This document shows positions 24,309-35,130 of a stretch of DNA of 64,000 bases, in pieces. Made by a program: the position numbers and the translations under genes. Origin of the DNA: Cephalopachus bancanus (taxonomy: Eukaryota; Chordata; Mammalia; Primates; Tarsiidae); the NCBI GenBank assembly GCA_027257055.1, contig JAPVLO010000972.1, positions 62,001-126,000 on the forward strand, written 5' to 3'. Within the stretch, counting starts at the first letter, position 1. The number at the start of each line of letters is the position of its first letter. Under the pieces are notes generated by a model. The model was given only the letters and a program-made list of their open reading frames with translations. It had not been told where the DNA came from and did not search any database.

Positions 24309-24849
24309 GAGAGATAATTCTATGATTTGTCTACAACTTTTCAGGTTGCTTCAATACCTACAATCATATGTATTTTAAAAATTGAAGTATATTTCAATTT
24401 AACTAAAACACTTCAAAAATAACTTTAATTTACGCAATTTCATACCCTTGAAAATCATTTTACATAATTCCAAATAAAAATAAATTCTAAGATATAAAAT
24501 TGTAAATTGCACTGTGGCAAAATCAGAACCAGCACACTTTTAATAGCGTGCACCTTGAATTAAGCAGAGCAACCCTTTTCAGACAATGAACTAAGATTTA
24601 TAGAACACATAAAAAAGGTAGAGCTCCTATGGTGAAACCCTGAATATGGCTACTTAGAGAAGCTATTACCTATCTCACTTATGATAAGCTTCTTTTCATC
24701 TACTGTAGGTTAAGAATAAAATATCAAACTTATAAAAATAAATTCTAAACAAAAACTAATATTCTGTTCCAACACAAAAGCACAATGCATCAGAGAAAAA
24801 CATGGTAAATTAGACTATCAAAATTAAAAATAGCTACTCTTTAGAAGAT
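24309..24849. other. Intron, no recognised element
   Basis: AT-rich DNA without a recognised repeat or frame. Confidence 0.4.
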
Positions 24850-25870
24850 ACTGTTAAGAAAATGGAAGAGAAGCCACAGATGGGAGAAAATCTTTGCAAA
24901 GCATTTGTCTGGTCCATTACTTGTATCCAGAATATATAAAGAACTCTGAAAAAGCAACAACAAAAAAAAGTTTATAAAATGGGCAAAATGTTTGAACAGG
25001 CACTCAACAAAGAAAATACATAAATGACAGATAAGCACATGCAAAAACACTCATCATTAGAGAAATGCAAATTAAAACCAAGATGAGAAGATACTACCAC
25101 ACATATATTAAAATGTTTACAAGTAAAAAGGATAACCATGTCAAATGTTAGCAAGAATGTAGGAGAACTGGAGCTCTCATACACTGCTGGTAGAGGTGCA
25201 ATTTTTTTTTTTTTGAGTTGGAGTCTCACTCGGTCGCTCAGACTGGAGTGCAGTGGCCGCTTCCAGCCACCGCAGCCTCGACCTGCTGGGCTCCGGCGAT
25301 CCTTCCTCCTCAGCCTTCCGAGTAGCCGGAATTACAGGCGCGCGCTACCACGCCCGGCTGATTTTTTGATTTACTGTAGAGATGAGGTCTCGCTGCCTAG
25401 GCAGGTCTCGAACCCACGGGCTCAGGCAATCCCCTCACCTCAGCCTCCCAAAGGTGCGGGATTACAGGCAGAGTCACCGAGCCCGGCTGAGGTGCAATTT
25501 AAATGATACAACTACTTTGGAAAGCAGTTTCAGACTTTATTCAGTTAAACATATACCTACCATACAATCCAACCATTCCATTCCTACGTATTTATGTAAA
25601 AAGCAAGCAAGACAAATATATGTCCATACAGAGACTTATGTAAGTATGTTCATAGCAGTTTTATTTTAATAGCCAAAAATTGGAAACAATCCAAAAGTTC
25701 ACCAGTAATGGAATGGATAAACAGTGGTATACCCATATTCCTAATTACCACTTAGCAATAAAAGGGAATAAACTGTTGATGAACACAACATAGATGAATC
25801 TCAAAAATTATGCTGAAAGAAGACAGAATAAGAATATATACTGTATGATTCCATTTAAATAAAACTTTAG
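24850..25870 (+). mobile_element. L1 ORF2 tail and 3' UTR, plus strand, split by Alu
   Basis: agaagatactgttaagaaaa, tagagaaatgcaaattaaaa, gctctcatacactgctggta, catacaatccaaccattcca and atggataaacagtggtatac are the usual ORF2 C-terminal landmarks. Removing the Alu at 25205-25488 restores continuity. The frame is broken. Confidence 0.85.
25205..25488 (-). mobile_element. Alu, tarsier-type, minus, young
   Basis: Exact target duplication GAGGTGCAATTT at 25193-25204 and 25489-25500. CpG-rich, state B (gtctcgctgcctagg). Confidence 0.96.
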
Positions 25871-26527
25871 CAAATGTAAGCTTTTTCATTATTATATCTG
25901 TTATGATGACCTTTGGTAACTGATCTTTGATGTTACTTCCTATTGTAATTAGTGGAGGGGGGGCACCATAAGTCACATCCGTATAAGACTAAACCTAATT
26001 GATAAAGTTTGTGTGTGTTGTGACTCTTCCACTGAGTGGCCATTCCCTAGTCTGTCTTCCTCTCCATGGGCTACCCTATTTTTTGAGACACAACAATATT
26101 GAAATAGGGCCAACTACTAACCCTATAGTAAGTAGTCTCTAAATGTTTAAATTTGAAAGGGCGAGTCACATGTCTTTCAGTTTACATCAAAAGCTAAAAA
26201 ATGATTAAGCTTAGTGAGGAAGGAATGTTGAAAGCCAAGATAGGCCAGATGCTAAGCCCCTTGCCTCAAAAGAGTAGCCAAGCTGGGAATGTAAAAACTA
26301 TATTCTTGAAGAAAATTAAAAGTAGTACTCCAGAGAACACATGAATGAGAAGACCGTAAAAAAGCCTTACTGCTGATATGGGCAAAGTTTGAGTAGTCTG
26401 GATAAAATATCAAATCAGCTACAAAAGTCTCTTACATCAAATAGAGAGCAGGTTACAAACAGAATATGATGTACAAACAAACCGCAATTAACTTCAGAAC
26501 CTTGATGAAGCAGGTAGTTTGAGACAG

Positions 26528-26765
26528 GGTGAGAGGACCGCTTGAGGCCAGGTGGTTGAGACCAGCCTGGGCAACATAACGAGACCCTTTCCTTACAAAA
26601 AAAAAAAGAAAAATTAGCTGGACATGGTGGTGTTTGCCTGTAGTCCCAGCTACTAAGGAGTCTGAGACTGGAGGAACATTTGTGCCATGAGTTTGAGGTT
26701 GCAGTGAGCTATTGTTGGGTTACTGTACTACAGCTGTGGCAACAGAGCAAAAAAAAAAAAATAAT
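26528..26765 (+). mobile_element. Alu, older (J-like), plus, 5' truncated
   Basis: ggtgagaggaccgcttgagg, gagaccagcctgggcaacat, tagtcccagctactaaggag and a poly-A tail. It lacks the tarsier-type linker, so it predates that family. It interrupts Tigger1. Confidence 0.85.
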
Positions 26766-28160
26766 AAAGTTTGAAGTAAGCAGTGATTGGTTCATGAGAT
26801 ATAAAGAAGGAAGCCATCTCCATGACATAAAAGCACAAGATGAAGCAGCAAGTGCTGATGGAGAAGCTGCAGCAAGTTATACAGAAGATCTAGTTAAGAT
26901 AATTAATGAATGTAGCTACATTGAACAACAGATATTCAATGTAAATGAAGATGTCTTTAAGTTGAAGCCAATGTTCATTTACCATTCAGAAAATCCTGAG
27001 GCTCTTAAGAATTATGCTAAATTGACTCTGCCTGGGTGCTATACATGGAACCACAAAGCCTGCATGACAGCACATCTGTTTACAATATGGTTTACTTAAT
27101 ATTTTAAGCCTATTGTTAAGACCTACTGCTCAGAAACAAAGATTCCTTTCAAAATTTTACTGCTTATTGACAAGGCGCCTGCTCACCCAAGAGCTCTTGG
27201 AGATGTACAAGGATATTAATGTTGTTTTCTTGCCTGCTAACACAACATCCATTCTGCAGACCATGGATCATGGTAAGGAGTTAATTTTGACTTTCAAGTT
27301 GTATTATTTAAGCAGTACATTTTGTAAGGCTATAGCTGCCATAGAGGGTGATTTCTCTCATGGTTCTGGGCAGAGTAAATTGAAAACCTCTGGAAAGGAT
27401 TTTGCATTCTTGATACCATTAAGAATATAAAAGAAAAAAGTATTTGTGATTGAAGGGAGGAGGTAAAAATACCAATATTAATAGGAGTTTGAGCGAAATT
27501 GATTCCAGCCATCATGGATGACTGTGGGATTCAAGACTTCAGAAAGAAGTTGATTCTAACCCTCACGAATGACTTTATGGTATTCAAGTGGAGACAGTAA
27601 CTGCAGATGTCCTGAAAATAACAAAAGAACCAGGATTTGATTTGATGCAGAGCCTGAAGATAGGACTGAATTGTTGCCATCTCGTGTTAAAACATGAATG
27701 GATGAGGAGTTGCTTTAGAAAGTAGTTACCTGAGACAAAATTTACTCCTGTTGGAGGCGCTGTGGACATTGTGAAATGTCAACAAAGGATTTGGAATATT
27801 GCATAAACTTAATTGATAAAGGAGTGGCATGGTTCGAGAAGACTGACTCCAATTTTGAAAGAAGTTGTACTGTGGGTAAAGTTCTATCAAACAGCATCAC
27901 ATTGTACAGAGAAATCTTTCGTGAAAGTAAGAGTCACTTGATGCAGCAAACCTTACTGTTGCCTTATTTTAAGAAATTTTCCGAACTGGTCTCAAACCCT
28001 CGGGTCGACGCTGGGGTGGCCGTGAGTGTGCTACTGCACTCCAGTCTGGGTGACGGAGTGAGACTCCTACTCAAAAAAAAAAAAAAAAAAAAAAAAAAGA
28101 AATTGACAGTCATCAGCAAGACCCTTCACCAGCAAAAATATTACAACTTGCTAAAGGCTC
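26766..28160 (+). pseudogene. Tigger1 transposase remnants
   Basis: Three frame-broken pieces are visible. 26770-27099 includes IFNVNEDVFKLKP, where the first catalytic Asp of the usual NVDET is Asn, then YHSENPEALKNYAKLTLPG and [11 protein letters not shown]. About 27165-27210 reads [13 protein letters not shown], the second catalytic region. 27776-27970 holds [16 protein letters not shown] and the C-terminal region. DDE transposases of this kind cut and paste DNA at TA sites. This copy has lost a catalytic residue and its frame. Confidence 0.88.
27979..28096. mobile_element. Short Alu with inverted 5' segment
   Basis: gaactggtctcaaaccctcg is Alu in reverse. From about 28004 the sequence switches to a plus-strand right end (ggggtggccgtgagtgtgct, gcactccagtctgggtgacg) with a poly-A tail. 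AAGAAATT flanks it at 27971-27978 and 28097-28104, so the inverted piece and the tail arrived together. Confidence 0.8.
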
Positions 28161-28364
28161 ATTTTTAAGCAATAAAGTATTCTTAAAATATGTACATTTT
28201 TAAAAACACTAAATGTTCTTGCAGATAGTAGACTACTGAATTGTATAAATATAACTTTTATATGTACTGGGAAACCAAAACATTCATGTGACTTGCTTTA
28301 TTGTGATATTCTTTATTTTGGTGGCTTTGAGTCGTACCTACAGTGTCTCCGTGATATGCTTGTA

Positions 28365-28573
28365 CTATCAGTTCTTTCAGATATCAGCACACTTCATTAT
28401 ATATTATCAAAAAATTGCATTAATTGATAACATCACCCATCTCATCAGAAACAAATCTTTAAATTTTGGGAAACTGTCAGGCTAATAGTATTGGTGGATA
28501 TAAGTTTTTCAAAATTATCATTTTTGCTTGAAATCTCAAATTTGTTCAAAAATCCCAGTAGGTGCCTCCAAAA
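28365..28573 (-). mobile_element. Retroviral leader remnant with tRNA-Thr-like primer-binding site
   Basis: 28553-28570 reads, on the minus strand, TGGAGGCACCTACTGGGA, three bases after the LTR end. From memory the 3' end of tRNA-Thr(AGU) would predict TGGAGGCACCGCTGGGA-type sequence with only a couple of differences. The remaining 190 or so bases have no gene and stop at the Tigger1 edge. Confidence 0.6.
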
Positions 28574-29351
28574 TGTTAGGTCAGGCCTGATGGAGGGGTG
28601 TCTTGTCTGATCTGGTGCCGTGTAAAAGATGCAAAGAATTGCACAGACGTTAGATTGGAAAATATAGTTTATTTAGAAAGTAAATTAGGGGGGGAGAGAA
28701 GAGATTCATCTTCCCAAGGTAGGGGAGGGGGCCAAAGCTAGGAGACATGGTGGCCATAGCTCAAAATGCCGCTTGGACACACTAGGGCTTAACAAAGCAA
28801 TGGCAAATGGCTGCTTGAGGTTGGTTGCTTTTTTTTTTTTTTGAGTTGGAGTCTCAAGTTTTGATCTATTGTAGAGACTAGGTCTCTCCAAGTTGCCTGG
28901 GCTAATCTCAAACCCGCAGTCTCAGGCAGTCCACTTGCCTTGGCCTCCCAAAATGCAGGGATTACAGACTGAGCCCTTGCTTTTAAACCTTCCCTTTAAT
29001 GGGGACAGGCTGTAAAGGTGATTGGGTGGTGGTGTTTTTCACGTCATCATGAAGGGACACTTAAGCTCAGGTACTGACATCAGGTGATAGAAGACAGGCA
29101 GATGGGTGGGGTCAGTCATGTGACTATTGACATGTTGATAGCGTCTGTCATGAAGGTCAGGAAGGGCTGATTAGGTTAACTTGGGTCTTACGGGTGGAGG
29201 CGATTACTTGAAATAGAAAAGGTAATTAGTATAAAGCAAGCTGGGGAGAGAGTTATAAGACAATTATCAGTTGCTACCTCTGAGAAACTGGTTCTGTCCT
29301 TTGCTAGTGATTAGAGGGCAAGTTAAAGTGAACTGCTAGAAAAACATGACA
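28574..29351 (-). mobile_element. ERV1-like long terminal repeat, minus strand
   Basis: On the minus strand it starts TGTCATG and ends CCTAACA, the TG...CA ends of an LTR. An AATAAA signal lies on the minus strand near 28667-28675, followed by a short R/U5-like stretch. About 630 bp excluding the nested Alu piece at 28829-28976. No retroviral gene is present in the window. The 5' flank beyond 29351 gives no target duplication because only one LTR is visible. Confidence 0.7.
28829..28976 (-). mobile_element. Alu, minus, internally deleted, inside LTR
   Basis: The right-arm start (gagttggagtctca) jumps directly to the linker and left arm (gatctattgtagagactagg to gattacagactgagccc). TTGCTTTT flanks both ends (near 28825 and 28977-28984). 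Confidence 0.85.
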
Positions 29352-30099
29352 GATCTAGGCAATGTTAAAATGACTGCTCATTGGGTATATTGACTCCATG
29401 TTGGTCCTTTCAATAGTGTTAGTTGCTTTTCTTGAAATGACATTACATTCATTTTTGAGAAGATGCCTTCTAACTACCCCAGTTTGAATAAACATGTTTT
29501 GTTAGTCATTCTTCCAAGTAAAAATGGTGTTCCATATAAAAAGAGGCTAGTTCAGTTAATAACTTAACACACATGTACTTTCCCTCAATAGGGTGAGACC
29601 GTTGTACTGCAGTATGGAGCAGAAATGCTTTATATAAATTTCTCATTTCATCACATTATTAAAACATGTACTCAGGGATTGACTTTTGTTTTTTCTAACT
29701 GCTTTATCGAGGACATTCTTAAATGAGACTGGCGTTTTAAAAAAGCAAACTATAAGTGCTTGTAGTGAAGAATATGTAGTGAAGAATATGATGATTACTA
29801 TAGTGTTCATTTTGGTGCTTTTGCCATGATTCTTGGTAAGGTGCTAGCAGTGTTGCTCACTATGGTTTTTGTGTCAGTTTAAATGTCAGCACAGTTAAAA
29901 AGAGAAATAACATCTTAATATTATAGTGAAAATGACTTTGACTTAGAGACCCCAGTTGTCAGTGGACCACACTTGGAGGATAACTGTCTTAGGGATTTCA
30001 GCATTGAATTTTGACTTACTAAAGTTTAGTTGGTACTTTTGCCCTTTCCTTGATTCCAAGATTCTTAGATCCTTTACATCATCATAAAAATGAATTCTA
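29352..30099. other. Intron, little recognised
   Basis: 29758-29795 has a 14-bp tandem copy of TAGTGAAGAATATG. cagtggaccacacttggagg near 29957 recalls the end of a MER5-type hAT element, but it is too short to call. Confidence 0.4.
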
Positions 30100-30392
30100 G
30101 TCGGGCTCGGTGGCTCAGCCTGTAATCCCCCGCCTTTGGGAGACTGAGGTGAGTGGATTGCCTGAGCCCGCGGGTTCGAGACCCGCCTGGGCAGCAAGAC
30201 CTCATCTCTACAATAAATCAAAAAATCAGCCGGGTGTGGTAGCGCATGCCTGTAATTCCGGCTACTTGGAAGGCTGAGGCGGAAAGATCGCCGGAGTCCA
30301 GCAGGTGGAGGCTGCGGTGGCCGGGAGCGGCCACTGCACTCCAGTCTGGGTGACAGAGTGAGACTCCAACTCAAAAAAAAAAAAAAAAAAAA
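30100..30392 (+). mobile_element. Alu, tarsier-type, plus, young
   Basis: Target duplication AAAAATGAATTCTA at 30086-30099 and 30393-30406. CpG-rich, state B (cctgggcagcaagacc). Confidence 0.96.
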
Positions 30393-30424
30393 AAAAATGA
30401 ATTCTATATGTGTGTCCCTCCCCT

Positions 30425-31330
30425 TCGTGTCCCTCTTCCCAGGACTCCTCAGCCTGCGACTGTGCGTTTTTATTATGGTTAAAGTTGTCACCCACATAAT
30501 TTGGCCTTTTGTTTTGCTTGTCACTTCTTGCTATATCTCTGATTCTTTTGGAGATCATTTTGTTTTCTGCTTGTGGGTGTTCTGTGTTTATGTGTCTGAA
30601 AATATCTTTATCACATCTTCATAAGGTATATGTTGAGGTTCTTTTTGAGGGGGGATTGGGATCATATGTACTTCCAGTTGATCTACCACCATTTGTTGAA
30701 AGACTAGCTTTTTTTATTTGAATTGCCTTTGAACCTTGTCAAAACCCAGTTGACTATATTTCTGAGGATTGGTTTCTGGGTTCTCTATCATCTATTGATC
30801 TATATGTGCGTCTGTTTTTGTTTTGTCCAATGCCATACTGCCTTGATGTAGTTTACTGTATTAAGTCTTGAAATTGGGTGATATGTATCCTGACTTTGTT
30901 CTTTTTTATAATTATTTTGCTGTTCTAGTTCCTTTGCCTTTCCATATAAATTTTAAGAATCACCTTGTTGATATATAAGAAAAAGCTTGCTGAGCTTTTG
31001 ATTAGGATTGCCTTGAATCTATATATCATCAAATTAGAGAGAATTGACATTAATAATGAGTTTTCCATTTGTGAACACTCTATATCTCTGTTTATGTAGA
31101 CATTCTTTAATCAGTTCTTTATTATTCTATACACAGATTCTGTATGTATTTTGTTAGATTTGTACCTAAGTATTCCTTGGGGTGGAGCCTTTTTTTTTTT
31201 TTTTTAAATTTCAAATTCCAGGTTTTCATTGCTATTATATTGAAATACAATGGACTGTTGTATATTCACCATGAATATTAACACTTATCAGTTCTAGTAA
31301 CTTCTTTAATTTTAACTTACATTATAGTCT
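30425..31330 (-). mobile_element. L1 ORF2 fragment, minus strand
   Basis: gtctgaaaatatctttatc (L1 5'-region-like) is followed by ccatttgttgaaagactagc, tcatctattgatctatatgt, agttcctttgcctttccata and ttgttagatttgtacctaag, the reverse of ORF2. Frames are broken. Confidence 0.75.
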
Positions 31331-31393
31331 ACCTTCAAATAACGTTGATACCATACCATGAATAGAGTGGATCTTCAAGAATATACTTTCAAG

Positions 31394-31570
31394 CTGGGCT
31401 CAGTGGCTCAGCCTGTAATCCCGTGCTTTGGGAAGCTGAGGTGAGTGGATTGCCTGAGCCTCGGGTTCGAGATCTGCCTGGGCAACTTGGCGAAACCTCA
31501 TCTCTACAATTAAAAAAAAAATTATCTGGGCGTGGTAGCACGCGCCTGTAGTTCCAGCAACTTGGAAGGC
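31394..31570 (+). mobile_element. Alu, tarsier-type, plus, 3' truncated
   Basis: gctgggctcagtggctcagc through the linker to cagcaacttggaaggct, then abrupt loss. State A (caacttggcgaaacc). Confidence 0.88.
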
Positions 31571-31579
31571 TATGTATCC

Positions 31580-32290
31580 TACAGACTCCTACAACATGTT
31601 GTGTAGGTTTTTGTTTTCTTTAAATGATCTCTTTTTAAAAAATAAATTTTATCGAGGTTTAATTTATGTATATAGGCATACCTTAGAGATGGGAGTTTGG
31701 TTTGGTTCCAGACCACTGTAATAAAACAGATACACAATATAGCAAGTTACACAATTTTTTTGGTTTCCCAGTGCATATAAAAGTTATGTTTACACTATGC
31801 CATAGTCTCTTAAATATGCAGTAGCATTATATCTTAAAAATCAATGTAAGTATCTTTATTCAAAAATAATGTTATTGTTTAAAAATACACAAAAGGAAGT
31901 GAGCACATGCCGTTGGAAAACTGGTGCCACTAGACTTCCCACAAATTTTTAATTTGCAAAAATTAGCAATAAAGTGAAGTGCAATAAAGCTAAGTATGCC
32001 TGCATTTAATTTCATTCATTTCAAGCGTTTGATATGTTTAGATGAATAAATACCATGTCGTCTTTTGAAACTGACTTCATTTACTCAGCATGATGCCTTT
32101 GTGGTTCGTTCATATGTTTTGTCAATAGGTCATTCCTTTTTATTACTAAATGGCATTCCATTGTATAGATGTACCACAGTTTATCCTGTGTTCTGGAGTG
32201 ACTGTACTTTCTTGCATTCTCACTAGCAACGTGTGAGAGTTCCAGTTGTTCTGTATCTGCATTAACACTTGATATTGCCATTTTTTGAAA
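31580..32290 (-). mobile_element. L1 3' end, minus strand, split by a Tigger MITE
   Basis: Left: ttttatcgaggtttaattta. Right: tttactcagcatgatgcctt, tggcattccattgtatagat and gtaccacagtttatcctgtg. It is continuous once 31673-32002 is removed. Confidence 0.72.
31673..32002. mobile_element. Tigger1-derived short non-autonomous element
   Basis: Ends TAGGCATACCTTAGAGATGG and AAGTATGCCTG are inverted repeats of the Tigger1 type, with TA at 31671-31672. Between them ggttccagaccactgtaata and gtttcccagtgcatataaaa are Tigger1 terminal sequence. The transposase gene is absent. Confidence 0.85.
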
Positions 32291-32294
32291 AATT

Positions 32295-32450
32295 TACCCT
32301 AGGCATGGTTGCTCAAGCCTTTAATTCCAGCACTTTGGGAGGCCGAGGTGAGACCTTGTCTTTACGATAAATCAAAAAAGCCAGGCGTGGCGGCATGCAC
32401 CTGTAGTTCCAGCTACTTGGGAGACTGGGAAGGCAGGAAGGAAGGAAGGA
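32295..32450 (+). mobile_element. Alu fragment, plus, internally deleted
   Basis: The left arm start (ccagcactttgggaggccga) is followed by the linker and right-arm start (ttgtctttacgataaatcaa to gctacttgggagac) and a GGAA-rich tail. Confidence 0.8.
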
Positions 32451-32534
32451 AAAATGTAGCCACTCAAATAGATGTCACTCATTGTGATTTTAATTGATTA
32501 CTATAGTTCTATAATACGTCTTAACATTAGGACA

Positions 32535-33330
32535 TGCTGGTTCTCTGACCTTTTTTTTTTCCCCAAAAAGTTATTTTGCTTATTCTAGTTCTTTTGCCTT
32601 TTCCGTATAAATTTTAGAATCATCTTATCTGTGTTTACATACAAATCCTGCTGGAATTTTTACTTTTTTTTTGTTGGTGGTTTTTAAAAGAGCCACGGGA
32701 TCTCGCTCTGTTGCCCAGGCTGGAGTGCAGTGACATGATCATGGCTCATTGCAGCCTCAGACTTCTGGGTTCAAGCAATCTTCCCACCTCAGCCTCCTGA
32801 ACAGTTGGGACTACTGGTGAGCGTCACTACACCTGTTTCCCCCACCCCCTTCTTTTTTGGGGGGTAGGGATAGAATTTCACTATGTTGCCCAGGCTGATC
32901 TTGAACTCTGACCTCAAGCAGTCCTCTGGCCTCATTCTCTCAGATTGCTGGGATTACAGGTATGAGCCACTGTACCTGGTCTTTGCTGGGTTTTTTATTG
33001 GTATTTCACAAAATTTGTAAATCAGTTTGGGAGAGTTCTCATCTTAATACTATTGATTCTTCCAATTCATGAACATGGTATCTCTCTGCACCTATTTGTG
33101 ACTTACTTTCATCTTTTTTCCACTGTTTTGTAGTTTTTCAAGCATATTTAGATTCTGCTACACATATTTTGTTAGAGTTTTATATTTCATGTTTTTGGAG
33201 TTATTGTAAATGGTATTTTAAAAATCTTATAGCCAGCTCATTGTTACTATATAGAAATAAAGTTTATTTTTGTATATTGAGCTTCTATTGTACAACCTTG
33301 CTAAACTCAATTATTATAGGGGACTTTTTG
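32535..33330 (-). mobile_element. L1 ORF2 fragment, minus strand, split by Alu
   Basis: ctagttcttttgccttttcc, attcttccaattcatgaaca, tggtatctctctgcacctat and gtacaaccttgctaaactc follow the reverse L1 ORF2 order. Confidence 0.75.
32668..32982 (-). mobile_element. Alu, J-like, minus
   Basis: gttgcccaggctggagtgca, gggttcaagcaatcttccca and gctgggattacaggtatgag; both arms, ordinary old Alu sequence. Confidence 0.9.
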
Positions 33331-33399
33331 GAGATAGGTTTTTTTTTGAGTCAGTGTGTTTTGAGGAGACTTTAAAAATTAAGAAAAATGTATTTTATA

Positions 33400-33960
33400 A
33401 TTATCCATGTAGCTAACATTTCTGATGCTCCTCATTTTGTTGTGTGAGTCAAGATTTCCTTTTGTTATAATTTTTCTTCTGCCTGAGAATTTCTTTTCAC
33501 ATTTCTTAGACTGTAGGTTTGCTGATGATTAATTCTTTCAACTTTTGTATATCATAAAACATGTACTTTAATCTTTATTTGTGAAAGATATTTTTGCTGG
33601 GTATATAATTGTAGGTTGACAGGTTGGGTTTTTTTGGTCCTATTTATTGACTATTAAGGTGTTGTTTAATTTTATTCCAGCTTGTATTGATTCATCCCAG
33701 AAGTTTTTCCAAACATGGGCTGCAGCCTGAAAAGTTGCTTGGGGTAATTTTAGTGCTCACATCTTTTGTTTTCCCTTTCTTAAGGATTTTATCATGTGTT
33801 CTCTGATATTCAATCTTTAAAAACCTTTGTTTCACACATTTTCTCTATTTAATTGTTTTACTCAGGAGTAAATTTGGTCCCTTTTACTGCATCTTGGCAG
33901 GAAGCAAAAGTCCAAATATGTGAGAATTTTAAAACTCAGAGTGCTCACTCAATGCTTTAT
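33400..33960 (-). repeat. L1 5' UTR-like fragment, minus strand
   Basis: cttctgcctgagaatttctt, gctgatgattaattctttca, aaagatatttttgctgggta and attgtaggttgacagg are the reverse of an L1M 5' region. The right edge is uncertain. Confidence 0.55.
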
Positions 33961-34529
33961 AGAGTGGAGCATTGAGATGTCAAGAAGAATGTCACTTTGT
34001 AATTCAGATTTATATCTTATGTGGAGAATGCTGGGTTTAAACTTTCTTCTAAGACTAGTGGGTTGGCATTTATTTCACTGGCTTAAAGTCGAAATTTGAG
34101 TGTGAACTTAGAAATTCAAGCTAGGATGAAATGATATTTTGAATGACCAATTTTTATATTTTATATGGAAGTGAGTATTTAGGGTTATAAATTATAAATG
34201 AATATTTACTTGCTGTTAGGCAGTTTTCTTTTAAATTCAGATTTTTGATAAAATAAGATTCTAGGACTTGGTTTTTCTAATGAAGTTTTCCAAATTAAAG
34301 CAGATTGTTAACTAATAGAGAAATTTGAATTTGCCTGACACTTTATTACTTTTACCCTTTCATTTCCTAAATTAGAAACCTTCCTAGTCATATGAGAAAA
34401 ATTCATAGTTGTAATAGACTGGAGCAGAGCTACCATCTAGTGGTTTAAGTAGACATGGGCCCTTGTGAAGTGTCTAAAGAGTGAACAATGCAACTATTTG
34501 TCTCTTACTCCTTATTAATATGAATAATT
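33961..34529. other. Intron, no recognised element
   Basis: Single-copy-looking DNA without long frames. Confidence 0.45.
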
Positions 34530-35130
34530 TGATTGTGCTTTATAGTTCATTCTTGCCATTGTGGATTACAAGTGTCAGATCAAATTTCCTCATTAGTATT
34601 TTTTATTGTGTTTTTAGCACAAATTGATTCCTAGGGGTTCCTTACATATTCTGAATATGAATGGTTTGTTACTACGTGTTGAAAGTATATTTGTCTAGTT
34701 GTAGCTTGCCTTTATACTTACTATTTTTTTAATGAATGGGAGACCTGAACATTGGTATACTTGAGTTAATCTCTCAATTTTTTATGACTTGTACTTTTTA
34801 TCTAATTTTAAAGAAATTTCACCCTATCCTGATGTCAGACATTTCTCTGTTTTCTTCTTAAAGGTTTTATGTAGTTTTACACTGAGTTCTTTAATCCATA
34901 AAGAATAGGATATTGTATATGTAGATATTGGAGTCCAATTTACTTATTTTTTTCTCCTCTTACAAGTTAGTGGTTAGGTTATTGTTTGCCAGTTTTTAAA
35001 GATAGATTTCCATATATATATGTTTTGTTTCTGAGCTCTTTTACTTTGTTACTTAATGTTTGCATTCATGCACCAGTTCTCCTTTTTTCTGTATCTTTAT
35101 TGTAATCAGTGGTATCTGGTACAGTGCCAT
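34530..35130 (-). repeat. L1 ORF2 C-terminal region, minus strand
   Basis: ggttccttacatattctgaa and ctgagttctttaatccataa with attggagtccaatttactt follow the L1 order in reverse. Divergent. Confidence 0.5.

Larger units (their letters stand above)
25875..28362 (+). mobile_element. Tigger1 DNA transposon, plus strand, near complete but dead
   Basis: The 5' end lacks about 200 bases. tctgttatgatgacctttgg and gacacaacaatattgaaata mark the upstream region. The 3' end (tgggaaaccaaaacattcat to gtgatatgcttg) is followed by TA at 28363-28364. It encodes fragments of a pogo-type transposase related to the TIGD1 family. Alus interrupt it at 26528 and 27979, and frameshifts abound. Confidence 0.88.

Noticed and set aside
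26680..28168. A domesticated TIGD-type transposase gene
   Set aside because: Frameshifts, stops, an Alu insertion and a lost catalytic Asp show a dead transposon copy.
29943..30524. 193-codon minus-strand frame, the joint longest in the window
   Set aside because: Its core is the Alu at 30100-30392; the flanks add random codons. No domain or splice context.
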